Assembly: GCF_003248515.1 (NCBI RefSeq)
Contig: NZ_QFOB01000004.1
Coordinates: 248,001-312,000 of the forward strand
From: Sphingomonas sp.
GTDB taxonomy: Bacteria; Pseudomonadota; Alphaproteobacteria; Sphingomonadales; Sphingomonadaceae
DNA: 64,000 bases
Direction of reading: 5' to 3'
Made by a program: the position numbers and the translations under genes
Part shown: piece by piece, positions 50,718-58,621 of the stretch
Numbering within the stretch: the first letter of the stretch is position 1
Layout: each line of letters begins with the position of its first letter
The notes under the pieces: generated by a model
Database searches by the model: none
What the model was told of the DNA's origin: nothing
What the model saw: only the letters and a program-made list of their open reading frames with translations

Positions 50718-50816
50718 CGCCCGGCCTGCCGCTCCTGGCCTCGCCCTGCACAGTGAAGCGGCGCAACCGGGCCGCATGTTCGCCCCGCGCGCCGCTCCTC
50801 CGCGGGCCGGCCGGCT

Positions 50817-51185
50817 CTACAGCCCGGCGAGGGAGGTGCCGTGCTTCAGCACCATATCGCACAGCTTGGACTTGATCTGGCCCTTGGCATTGGCGAGCGA
50901 GAAACCCGATCCCTGCCCGGTCTGCACCAGCCCGGACTGGCCCGCCGCATAATCCTTGGATCCGGTGACGCCACTCTGGCCGGTCAGCTTGCCGAGCACC
51001 GCCGTGGCATTCTGCCCGCCCAGCAGCTTGTTCTTCACGCAGAAGGACAGCAGGCCGGCGGCGTTGCCGGTGCTGGTCGAGGAGATGTTGGGCAGCAGGC
51101 TGCTCCCCAGCCCTGCCGGAAACTGCGCGGACGCTGCGCCCGCCAGCGACAGCGACGCCAGCAGCGCGACGGTCATTTTCTTCAT
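50817..51185 (-). CDS. DUF2501 exported protein
   Basis: A 122-residue exported protein of DUF2501 (YjjA-like). A signal peptide (MTVALLASLSLAGAASA) is cleaved after ASA. The mature part holds GNAAGLLSFCVKNKLLGG and SKLCDMVLKHG, two conserved cysteines that can form a disulfide in the periplasm. Two adjacent ATGs (51188, 51185) make the start ambiguous. The family function is unknown. Confidence 0.83.
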   Translation of the reverse strand: MKKMTVALLASLSLAGAASAQFPAGLGSSLLPNISSTSTGNAAGLLSFCVKNKLLGGQNATAVLGKLTGQSGVTGSKDYAAGQSGLVQTGQGSGFSLANAKGQIKSKLCDMVLKHGTSLAGL

Positions 51186-51308
51186 CATCCCTGCCTCACT
51201 CCATCATTCCAGCCCGCCGCCCGATCGTGCGCGGGCGCAACACCACCCCGGCAGGATCATAGGCGCAGGACGATCCAACGCCTATCGCCCCGGATCGGGC
51301 CCGGCGGC

Positions 51309-52235
51309 TCAATCCGCGCCCAGTTCCCTGGCCGCCGCGTCGATCCGCCCGATCGCGGCCGTGTCGCCCGCAAGAGCCTCGCGCGCTTTCGCATGCGCGG
51401 CCTTCGCCGCCGCCTTGTCGCCCAGCACCAGCCGCGCGCGCATCAGCCGGATCCAGCCTTCCTCGTCGCGAGGCTGCTGGGCGAGGCGGGAGGCGAGCCT
51501 GTCGACCATGCCGCGCGCCATCGCGTCCTGTTCGGACGGGCTCATCCGCGCCGCATCCTGCATCTGGCCCGCCGTCGGCCCCGGAATGGCGTCGCTCGCC
51601 ACGGTGCGTGGTGGCGCCGCCGTGGGGATACGCCCGGCAATGTCGATCTTCTCGCGCTTGGAGACCTGCTCGACGAGATCGCGAATCGATTGCGTATAGG
51701 GCGCATCGGCGGGCGCATCGCGCAGCACGGCGATCCAGTCGTCGATCGCGCCCTTGTGGTCGCCGGCCAGATCCCTGCGCACCGCCAGGAAGTAGCGCGC
51801 CCGCGCATCCTTCGGATCGATCTGGATCGCGCGGGTGAAGGCGTGCGCGGCATCCTCGTCCACGCCTTTCTTGTGCGCATAGACCAGTGTCTCGCCCAGC
51901 GCGGACCACAGGCCGGCATCGCCCGGCGCCTGTTCCGCGCCGCGCGCATAAGCGCGGGCCGCATCGGCGAAGCGATTGAGATTGAAGTAGGACCAGCCGA
52001 GCATGCGCCAGCCCTCGGCATCCTTGGGATTGGCCTTCAGCTTCGCCTCCAGCGCCTGCACCATCTGGTTGACGTCGCCCTGTGGCGCCGGCTGCGGCGC
52101 GACGGCCGTGGGCGCGGCACCCTGCCCGCCGCCCTCGCGATAGCGCAGGCCGAGGACGACGATCGCCGCCACGCCCGCGAGAACCAGGGCATAGAGCCCG
52201 ACCCGGCCGGCCCCGATTCCGCCCCCGCTCGCCAA
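51309..52235 (-). CDS. TPR protein, CcmI/NrfG-like
   Basis: A 308-residue membrane-anchored protein with tetratricopeptide repeats. One N-terminal helix (RVGLYALVLAGVAAIVVLGL) is followed by TPR units such as EGWRMLGWSYFNLNRFADAARAYARG, GLWSALGETLVYAHKKG and AHAFTRAIQIDPKDARARYFLA. The architecture is that of CcmI/CycH and NrfG, which chaperone apocytochromes to the heme lyase. It diverges from the operon carrying a decaheme cytochrome, so a role in its maturation is likely but not proven. The start is a TTG at 52235 with GGGAG upstream. Confidence 0.82.
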   Translation of the reverse strand: MASGGGIGAGRVGLYALVLAGVAAIVVLGLRYREGGGQGAAPTAVAPQPAPQGDVNQMVQALEAKLKANPKDAEGWRMLGWSYFNLNRFADAARAYARGAEQAPGDAGLWSALGETLVYAHKKGVDEDAAHAFTRAIQIDPKDARARYFLAVRRDLAGDHKGAIDDWIAVLRDAPADAPYTQSIRDLVEQVSKREKIDIAGRIPTAAPPRTVASDAIPGPTAGQMQDAARMSPSEQDAMARGMVDRLASRLAQQPRDEEGWIRLMRARLVLGDKAAAKAAHAKAREALAGDTAAIGRIDAAARELGAD

Positions 52236-52262
52236 ATTCGTTACTCCCTCAGAACTTTCCCC

Positions 52263-52292
52263 CTCTAGCCTCCCGCGTCAGGGATGCTAGAG
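52263..52292. promoter_or_regulatory. inverted repeat in the divergent promoter region
   Basis: CTCTAGC (52263-52269) and GCTAGAG (52286-52292) are exact inverted arms, 16 bp apart, between the TPR gene and the redox operon. A candidate operator for either gene; no regulator can be named. Confidence 0.35.
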
Positions 52293-52317
52293 CAACGATG
52301 GGGATTGGGGGTGTTCC

Positions 52318-54816
52318 ATGACGATGCATCGCGTCGCCATTATCGGATCGGGGCCGGCAGGCCTGAGCGCCGCCGCGCATGCCGCCGCCCTTGGGCTCGA
52401 TCATGTGCTGATCGAAAAGACCGATCATCTCTCCGATACGATCTACAAATATCAGAAGGGCAAGCATGTGATGGCCACGCCGAGCCAGCTCGTGCTGCGC
52501 TCGGATCTGCAATTCGAGGCCGGCAAGCGCGAGACGATTCTCGGCGGCTGGAACGAAGGCACCTCCGCCCACAAGGTGAACGTGCTGATGGAGGCGGAAG
52601 TGACCGCCGTCACCGGCAAGGCCGGTGACTTCACCATCGTCATCAAGGGCAAGCCCGATGTCCGGGCCGAGACGATCATCCTCGCCATCGGCACGCAGGG
52701 CAATCCGAACCTCGTCCGCAATCCCGTCGCGGAAGGCGCGAACGTCCAGTACACGCTGGACGACCCCGCCGAATATATTGACGAACACATCACCGTGATC
52801 GGCGGCGGCGATGCCGGCATCGAAAATGCGCTGGGCCTGATCGCGGATCCGGAGCAGCGCAACACACTGACGCTCGTCAATCGATCGGCCGATTTCCCGA
52901 CCGCCAAGGATGCGAACGTCAAGGCGCTGCTGGCGGCCGAGAATGAAGGCCGCATCACGATCATGCGCGAAACGAACGTGGCCGATATCGGGATCGACAC
53001 GATCACCTTCGATGCGCGCGACGGCACCGTCACCGTGCCCTGCAACCGCACGATCGCCCGCATGGGATCGGCGCCGCCGCGCGCCTTCGTGGAAGCCTGC
53101 TGCGCCAGCTTCGAGGAGAAGGACGGACGCAAGGCGATCGTGCCCGGCACCGGCGTGGAATTCACGAGCGCGGATCGCGTCTCCTATCCCAAGCTTTCAC
53201 CCACGTTCGAATCGACCGTGCCGGGCATCTATGTGATCGGCGCGCTGGCCGGCTATCCGCTCATCAAGCACTGCATGAACCAGGGCTATGACGTCGTCGA
53301 GTTCATCGCCGGCAATACCGGCCTGAAGCCCGCCGACGAGCCGATCCTGGAGCGCAAATTCTCCGGTCTTCCGCCCGGCATCGTGTCGGACAACAGCGTC
53401 GCCGGCTGGCTGGATTATCTGCGCGGGCACGTCTCGATCCTGCACGATCTCTCGCCGCTGCAGATGCGCGAGTTCATGCTCGACAGCGAGATCGCGGCCT
53501 ATGCGGCGGGCGAGACCATCTTCCGCCGCAACGAGCCCGGCTCCTCCCTGTTCGCGATCGCCGCCGGCGCGGTGGCGGTGGAAGTCGCGCCGGGCACGGA
53601 CGTGATGATCGGCGAAAGCTCGATCTTCGGCGAGGTGGGCCTGATTTCCGGGCGGCGGCGCGGCTCCACGGTGCGCGCGGCCAAGCCCTGCGTGCTTCTG
53701 GAAATTCCGCGTTCGGCCACGCTGAAGCTGATGAGCCAGGTTCCCGCCGTGAAGCGCGCGATCACGCGCATCTCCACCGAGCGGCAATTGCTCCAGATGT
53801 TCGGATCGGGGCTTACGCCGGCCGATCTTTCGAACGTGATGGATCATTCGGAGATCCGGCAGATCAGGGCCGGCGAGGCGATCCTGACGGAAGGCGACGA
53901 GGGCCGCGATATCTATGTGATCCGTTCCGGATCGATGGTCGTGGAAAAGAAGGTCGGCGGGAAGCCGATCTTCCTCTCCTATCTGCCGGCCGGATCCTAT
54001 GTGGGCGAGATGGCGCTGATCGAGGGCGGCACGCGCACCGCCACCGTGCGCGCGGCGATCCGGTCCGAAGTGCTGCGCATCGATGGTGATGCGTTCGCGG
54101 CGCTGCTGGAAAAGCATCCCAAGCTGCTGGAGCGCGCGCGCACGGACATGGCCGCCCGCCGCCAGGTCAACGGCTTCATCGAAAACAGGAAGGAGGATTT
54201 CGGCGGCGCCGTCGATCTCTATTCCTCCGTCGCCAATTTCCTCGTCGAAAACGGGATCGGCGAGGCGACCGACGTGCTGCTGATCGACGAGAAGCTCTGT
54301 GTCGGCTGCGACAATTGCGAGAAGGCCTGCGCGGATAGCCATGAGGGCCTCTCCCGCCTCGATCGCGAGGCGGGCAAGACGTATGCCCATCTGCACGTTC
54401 CCACCTCCTGTCGCCATTGCGAGCATCCGCACTGCATGGCCGATTGCCCGCCCAACGCGATCCATCGCGGGCCGGATGGCGAGGTTTTCATCGACGATAG
54501 CTGCATCGGCTGCGGCAATTGCCAGCGCAACTGCCCCTATGGCGTGATCCGCATGGACAAGGTGCCGCCGAAGAAGCCCGGCCTGCTTTCCTGGCTGCTC
54601 TTCGGCCGTGGCCCCGGCCCCGGCGAGCCCAGCAAGGAATGGGCCTACAAGAATACGCCGGCGGGCATCGAAAAGCCCAAGAAAGCGATCAAATGCGACA
54701 TGTGCTCCGGCATAGATGGCGGCCCGGCCTGTGTGCGCGCCTGCCCCACTGGCGCTGCCATCCGCGTCGCGCCCGAGGAGTTTCTGACCGTCGCCCGGCT
54801 GGGAGCGGAGCGATGA
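52318..54816 (+). CDS. FAD/NAD(P) oxidoreductase fused to two cNMP-binding domains and a 16-Cys ferredoxin domain
   Basis: An 832-residue cytosolic multidomain protein. Residues 1-330 are a two-dinucleotide-binding flavoprotein: FAD motif AIIGSGPAGLSAAAHAA, NAD(P) motif VIGGGDAGIENALG, and FAD end VPGIYVIGALAGYPL; the CxxC of thioredoxin reductase is missing. About 375-490 and 500-615 are two cyclic-nucleotide-binding domains, with phosphate-cassette matches GEVGLISGRRRGSTVRA and GEMALIEGGTRTATVRA. From about 661 follow four cysteine groups (CVGCDNCEKAC, CRHCEHPHCMADC, CIGCGNCQRNC and CDMC-x8-CVRAC), as in NrfC/DmsB-type proteins with four [4Fe-4S] clusters. It should pass electrons from NAD(P)H to the membrane partner downstream. 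Start: ATG at 52318. Confidence 0.9.
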   Translation: MTMHRVAIIGSGPAGLSAAAHAAALGLDHVLIEKTDHLSDTIYKYQKGKHVMATPSQLVLRSDLQFEAGKRETILGGWNEGTSAHKVNVLMEAEVTAVTGKAGDFTIVIKGKPDVRAETIILAIGTQGNPNLVRNPVAEGANVQYTLDDPAEYIDEHITVIGGGDAGIENALGLIADPEQRNTLTLVNRSADFPTAKDANVKALLAAENEGRITIMRETNVADIGIDTITFDARDGTVTVPCNRTIARMGSAPPRAFVEACCASFEEKDGRKAIVPGTGVEFTSADRVSYPKLSPTFESTVPGIYVIGALAGYPLIKHCMNQGYDVVEFIAGNTGLKPADEPILERKFSGLPPGIVSDNSVAGWLDYLRGHVSILHDLSPLQMREFMLDSEIAAYAAGETIFRRNEPGSSLFAIAAGAVAVEVAPGTDVMIGESSIFGEVGLISGRRRGSTVRAAKPCVLLEIPRSATLKLMSQVPAVKRAITRISTERQLLQMFGSGLTPADLSNVMDHSEIRQIRAGEAILTEGDEGRDIYVIRSGSMVVEKKVGGKPIFLSYLPAGSYVGEMALIEGGTRTATVRAAIRSEVLRIDGDAFAALLEKHPKLLERARTDMAARRQVNGFIENRKEDFGGAVDLYSSVANFLVENGIGEATDVLLIDEKLCVGCDNCEKACADSHEGLSRLDREAGKTYAHLHVPTSCRHCEHPHCMADCPPNAIHRGPDGEVFIDDSCIGCGNCQRNCPYGVIRMDKVPPKKPGLLSWLLFGRGPGPGEPSKEWAYKNTPAGIEKPKKAIKCDMCSGIDGGPACVRACPTGAAIRVAPEEFLTVARLGAER

Positions 54817-54890
54817 GCGCGCGCCACGCGCGGCGCCGCGTGCCATCCGCCTCTTCGGCGGTGAATCCGGGCAGGATCGGCCGCCGCTGA
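54813..54890 (+). CDS. 25-residue mini-ORF bridging two cistrons
   Basis: A 26-codon frame that starts ATG inside the stop of the oxidoreductase gene (ATGA) and stops TGA inside the start of the membrane-protein gene (TGATG). The peptide is basic (MSARHARRRVPSASSA, ending GRIGRR). GGAG lies seven bases before its start, so ribosomes leaving the long gene could translate it and re-initiate at the next. It is too short to identify. It may be only a coupling device. Confidence 0.5.
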   Translation: MSARHARRRVPSASSAVNPGRIGRR

Positions 54891-55762
54891 TGGCCGCGCC
54901 CTCGTCCCCCCGCCGTCAGGTGCGCCGCTCGTCGGCCGTGCTGCACGAAAGCTTCCTGCGCCACCGCAACTGGCGCTGGGCGAAATTCGCGAGCCTGCTC
55001 TGTCTCGTGCTGATCCTGATCTACGCGATCGATCGGCCGCTGCCGCGCCCCGAAGGCGATACCGTCTATGGCTATACGCTCGGCACGATCGGATTCGCGC
55101 TGATCCTGTGGCTGACGGCGCTGGGCATCCGAAAGCGGCGCATGTCGCCGGGCGTCTGGTCGCTCAAGGCGTGGACTTCGGCCCACGTGTGGCTGGGCCT
55201 TTCGCTCATCGTCATCGGCACGCTCCACACCGGCTTCCATTTCGGGTGGAATATCCACACGTTCGCTTATGCGCTGATGATGCTGGTGATCTTCTCCGGC
55301 CTGTTCGGCATCGGCGTCTATGCGGCGCTGCCCTCCAAGCTTTCCGAAAATCGCGGCGAACTGACCGAGACGCAGATGCTGGAAGGGCTGCGCTCGATCG
55401 ATCGCCAGCTCCATTCGGCGGCGCAACCGCTCGGCCCCCGCGCTGCGGCCCTGATCCAAGCATCGCTGGAAGAGGATGCGTTCGGCGGCGGCCTGCGCGC
55501 CCGGCTTCGTTCTGGCGCGCTGGAAAATGCCACGACGCATGCCGAAAACGAACTGCGCAAGATGGCGGGCGATGTGCCGCCCGATGCGATGGAGCGTCTC
55601 CGCGCCCTGCTGGGGCAGAAGCATGGCCTGGTCGCGCAACTGCGCCGCCATCTGCGGCTGCGCGCCATCCTCGAAATCTGGCTGTATGTGCATGTCCCGG
55701 CGACGATCGCCCTGATCGCCGCGCTGGTCGCGCATGTCGTCTCCGTTTTCTTCTACTGGTGA
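54890..55762 (+). CDS. b-type cytochrome-like membrane protein of the redox operon
   Basis: A 290-residue inner-membrane protein with about five helices: FASLLCLVLILIYAID, TLGTIGFALILWLTALG, HVWLGLSLIVIGTLHTGF, TFAYALMMLVIFSGLFGIG, and a C-terminal one (IALIAALVAHVVSVFFYW). Histidines at H-x-14-H-x3-H in the third helix (AHVWLGL ... LHTGFHF), NIHTF and the C-terminal VHVPAT/VAHVV could ligate two hemes, as in NapH-like or b561-like quinol/electron-transfer subunits. A soluble helical part lies before the last helix. It is placed between the cytosolic FeS flavoprotein and the periplasmic cytochrome, so it should carry electrons across the membrane. The family was not recognised with certainty. 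Confidence 0.75.
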   Translation: MAAPSSPRRQVRRSSAVLHESFLRHRNWRWAKFASLLCLVLILIYAIDRPLPRPEGDTVYGYTLGTIGFALILWLTALGIRKRRMSPGVWSLKAWTSAHVWLGLSLIVIGTLHTGFHFGWNIHTFAYALMMLVIFSGLFGIGVYAALPSKLSENRGELTETQMLEGLRSIDRQLHSAAQPLGPRAAALIQASLEEDAFGGGLRARLRSGALENATTHAENELRKMAGDVPPDAMERLRALLGQKHGLVAQLRRHLRLRAILEIWLYVHVPATIALIAALVAHVVSVFFYW

Positions 55763-55769
55763 GGGCGGG

Positions 55770-57599
55770 ATGGCGTTCCTGATCCATGCCGTCTCGGCCT
55801 CCGCCACCGGCCGTGAAATCCGCCGCAGCCGCAGGATCGAGGCCGATCGCCTCACCATCGGGCGCGATCCCGGCTCGGATATCGTGCTCGCCGATCTGGA
55901 GGTCACGCTCCAGCATGCCGTGATCGTGCGCACCGGCACGCACCGGATGGTCGTCCGCTCGCTCACCGGCCTGCCCTTCTCGATCGACGGGCGATCGACC
56001 GTGGAGAGCGAGGTCGATGCCCGGTCCGGTGCGGAAGTCCGTATCGGTGGCTTCCGGATGGAGATCGCCTGGGACGAGGCGGAACAGGCGATCACCGTCA
56101 CCGTTGAGCGCTATGGCCTGCTTGCCGCCTCCAGCGATGTTCGCGATGAACGGCAATTGTTCACGCTGGCGGGCGTGGCGCCCTCGCGCCGGCTGCTCGC
56201 CTGGGGCGGCGCGCTGCTCGTCTTGCTCCTGTTCCTCGCCTGGCCGGTCGCCTCCTATCTCGGCGCGAGCGGGAAGAAGCTCACCGCCCAGCAGATGGAG
56301 GCCGGCGCCTCCGGCTTCCATGGCGATCGCAGCTGGTCCGCCGGCCCGCTTTCCACCGCGCACGCCAATCTGACGAACAATTGCACCGCCTGCCACGCCA
56401 AGGCGTTCGTCTCCGTGCGCGACGATGCCTGCAAGACCTGCCACACCACCGTTCACGATCATGCCGATCCGGAAAAGCTGCGCGTGGCGCTCGCGCCCGA
56501 TACGATCGGGGGCAAGCTCAGCCTCGCCGTGGCCCACGCTTTCAATCGGCCGGCGGGCCGCTGCGTGGATTGCCACACGGAGCATAAGGGCGGATCGATG
56601 CAGATCGCCGCGCCCAACCAGAAATTCTGCGCGGATTGCCATGGCGCGCTGAAGGAAAAGCTGCCCGAAACGAAGCTGGGCGATACGAAGGATTTCGGCA
56701 CCAATCATCCCGAATTCCAGCCCGCCATCCTTGTGCAGCCCGGCGACAGGCCGGTCTTCCGGCGCACCTCGCTGGATGCACATCCCCGGCAGGAAACCGG
56801 CCTGATCTTCCCGCACGATATCCACCTTTCCGCCACCAACGGCGTCGCCCGCATGGCCCAGGCGCTGGGGCAGGTGAAGAAGGGCGGGCTGGATTGCGCG
56901 GGCTGCCATCGCCCCGATCCCAACGGCGCCGGCTTCCGGCCCGTGACGATGGAGAAGGATTGCCAGTCCTGCCACAGCCTCGCCTTCGGGCGGCGCGAAG
57001 GGCAGATACGCACGCTGCGCCATGGCGAGGTGGATCAGGCGATCGCGCAGGTCCGCGATTTCTATGCTGCGGGCGGCGGCACCCCGGTCCAGCCGCTGGC
57101 GGGTTATATGCGGCGGCGGCCCGGCGATTTCGCCTCGGCCCAGATCGCCGGCCTCGCGCCGGCCGGCTCGGCGGCCCAGGCGATCCATGCGCTCTTCGCG
57201 CCGAACGGCGCCTGCGCGGATTGCCACCGCATCACCGGCCCATCGCGGCCCGGCGCCGTGGATTACAAGGTCGCTCCCGTCACCTTGCCCGATCAGTTCT
57301 TCGTCAATGGCTGGTTCGATCATCGCGCCCACACGCAGGAGGATTGCGCGAGCTGCCATGCGGCCCCGAAATCGGCCGATGCGCGCGACGTGCTGATCCC
57401 CGGCATCGCCAATTGCCGCACCTGCCATGTCGGCGAGAATGGCGGCGGAATCGCGAAAAAGGCGAAGGTCGCCTCGGGCTGCGCGATGTGCCACGTCTAT
57501 CACAAGGATGATCGGCGCGGCGCGACGGCGGCCTCGCGCGAGCAGAAAAGAAAAATCATGCAACCTTCGGCTACGGCTTCCGTAAGGAACAGTGGGTAA
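55770..57599 (+). CDS. FHA domain - decaheme cytochrome c fusion protein
   Basis: A 609-residue protein with three parts. Residues 1-115 form an FHA domain (RLTIGRDPGSDIVLADLEVTL with the GR and Ser/phosphothreonine contact region, then QHAVIV). A single membrane helix follows (LLAWGGALLVLLLFLAW, about residues 145-165). From about 200 onward there are ten CXXCH heme sites: CTACH, CKTCH, CVDCH, CADCH, CAGCH, CQSCH, CADCH, CASCH, CRTCH and CAMCH. The FHA part must be in the cytosol and the hemes in the periplasm. It likely receives electrons from the membrane protein upstream. The ATG at 55770 follows the previous stop by 7 bp. Confidence 0.93.
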   Translation: MAFLIHAVSASATGREIRRSRRIEADRLTIGRDPGSDIVLADLEVTLQHAVIVRTGTHRMVVRSLTGLPFSIDGRSTVESEVDARSGAEVRIGGFRMEIAWDEAEQAITVTVERYGLLAASSDVRDERQLFTLAGVAPSRRLLAWGGALLVLLLFLAWPVASYLGASGKKLTAQQMEAGASGFHGDRSWSAGPLSTAHANLTNNCTACHAKAFVSVRDDACKTCHTTVHDHADPEKLRVALAPDTIGGKLSLAVAHAFNRPAGRCVDCHTEHKGGSMQIAAPNQKFCADCHGALKEKLPETKLGDTKDFGTNHPEFQPAILVQPGDRPVFRRTSLDAHPRQETGLIFPHDIHLSATNGVARMAQALGQVKKGGLDCAGCHRPDPNGAGFRPVTMEKDCQSCHSLAFGRREGQIRTLRHGEVDQAIAQVRDFYAAGGGTPVQPLAGYMRRRPGDFASAQIAGLAPAGSAAQAIHALFAPNGACADCHRITGPSRPGAVDYKVAPVTLPDQFFVNGWFDHRAHTQEDCASCHAAPKSADARDVLIPGIANCRTCHVGENGGGIAKKAKVASGCAMCHVYHKDDRRGATAASREQKRKIMQPSATASVRNSG

Positions 57600-57624
57600 G
57601 AAGGTGACCGGGGGGCCAAGACCG

Positions 57625-58470
57625 ATGCTGATCGCGCAGATCTCCGATTTGCATATCGGCTTCGAGCGATCACATCCGGACGAGCCCAATCTGCAGCGCC
57701 TGCATCGCGTGCTGGATCGTATCCTCGCGCTTTCGCCCCTGCCCGATCTGCTGATCGCATCGGGCGATCTCACCGAATATGGCGACGAGGAAAGCTATCG
57801 CGTGCTGGCGGATGCGCTGGCCCGGTGCCCGATGCCCGTGCATCTGATGGCGGGCAATCACGATCTGCGCGAGCCTCTCGCCCACGTCTTCCCCGCAACG
57901 CCGGTGAACGAAGGCTTTCTCCAGCAGGTGATCGAGGGTGAAGGTTTGCGCCTGATCCTGCTCGATACGCTGGAGGAAGGCCGCCACGGCGGCGCCTTCT
58001 GCGAGGTGCGCGCAGCATGGCTCGCGGCGCGCCTGGCGGAGGCACCGGCGAGCCCCACGCTGATCTTCGTCCATCATCCGCCGCAGGGCGTGGGGATACC
58101 CTGGATGGATCCCTCTCCATCCGAACCGTGGATTGCGCGCCTCGGGGCGGCGCTCGCCGGTCACGATCAGGTGATCGGCCTCGTCTCCGGCCATGTCCAT
58201 CGCGCCAGCCACACCAGCTGGGCCGGCCTGCCGCTCATCATCTGTCCGTCCACGGCACCTGAAGTGAGCCTGATTCTCACGCCGATCGATGCCGCACGGC
58301 CGGACGATCGCCCGCTGATCGAGGATGGCGATCCCGGCTTCGCGCTCCATTGCTGGCAGGATGGCCGGCTGACGACGCTGTTCGGCGGCTGCCCGCCCAT
58401 CACGCTCGCCCGTTATACGGACAAGCTTCAGCCGATGATCGCCTCCATGCTCGCCGAACGGGCTGGCTGA
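57625..58470 (+). CDS. metallophosphoesterase, CpdA-like cyclic nucleotide phosphodiesterase
   Basis: A 281-residue calcineurin-like phosphoesterase similar to class III cAMP phosphodiesterase CpdA. The metal motifs are ISDLHIG, SGDLTEYGDEESYR, AGNHDLR, FVHHPPQ and SGHVHRASHT, and the CpdA-type C-terminal part includes CPSTAPEVSLIL. It should hydrolyse cAMP or a related cyclic nucleotide in the cytosol. It ends the redox operon, 25 bp after the decaheme gene, and may set the signal level for the two cyclic-nucleotide-binding domains of the first gene. A terminator hairpin follows. Confidence 0.87.
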   Translation: MLIAQISDLHIGFERSHPDEPNLQRLHRVLDRILALSPLPDLLIASGDLTEYGDEESYRVLADALARCPMPVHLMAGNHDLREPLAHVFPATPVNEGFLQQVIEGEGLRLILLDTLEEGRHGGAFCEVRAAWLAARLAEAPASPTLIFVHHPPQGVGIPWMDPSPSEPWIARLGAALAGHDQVIGLVSGHVHRASHTSWAGLPLIICPSTAPEVSLILTPIDAARPDDRPLIEDGDPGFALHCWQDGRLTTLFGGCPPITLARYTDKLQPMIASMLAERAG

Positions 58471-58481
58471 GCATCGTCCAC

Positions 58482-58507
58482 GCGCGCCTGCCGGTGTGCA
58501 GGCGCGC
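58482..58507 (+). terminator. terminator of the redox operon
   Basis: GCGCGCCTGC and GCAGGCGCGC form a perfect ten-base stem with a six-base loop 11 bp after the phosphodiesterase stop. No strong T-run follows. Confidence 0.6.
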
Positions 58508-58621
58508 ACCGATCGAAGGGATCGATCACGCTCCCCAATTTTTCCCTTGGCCGGCCCAATCTCCTCTCCATTGAGCATTAACGCCGATTGGCCTAAGGGC
58601 GCCCGCTCGAAAGGACCGATC

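Noticed and set aside
55212..57773. An 853-codon frame opposite the FHA-decaheme gene
   Set aside because: Ten CXXCH motifs and an FHA domain on the plus strand show the true gene; this is a mirror frame.
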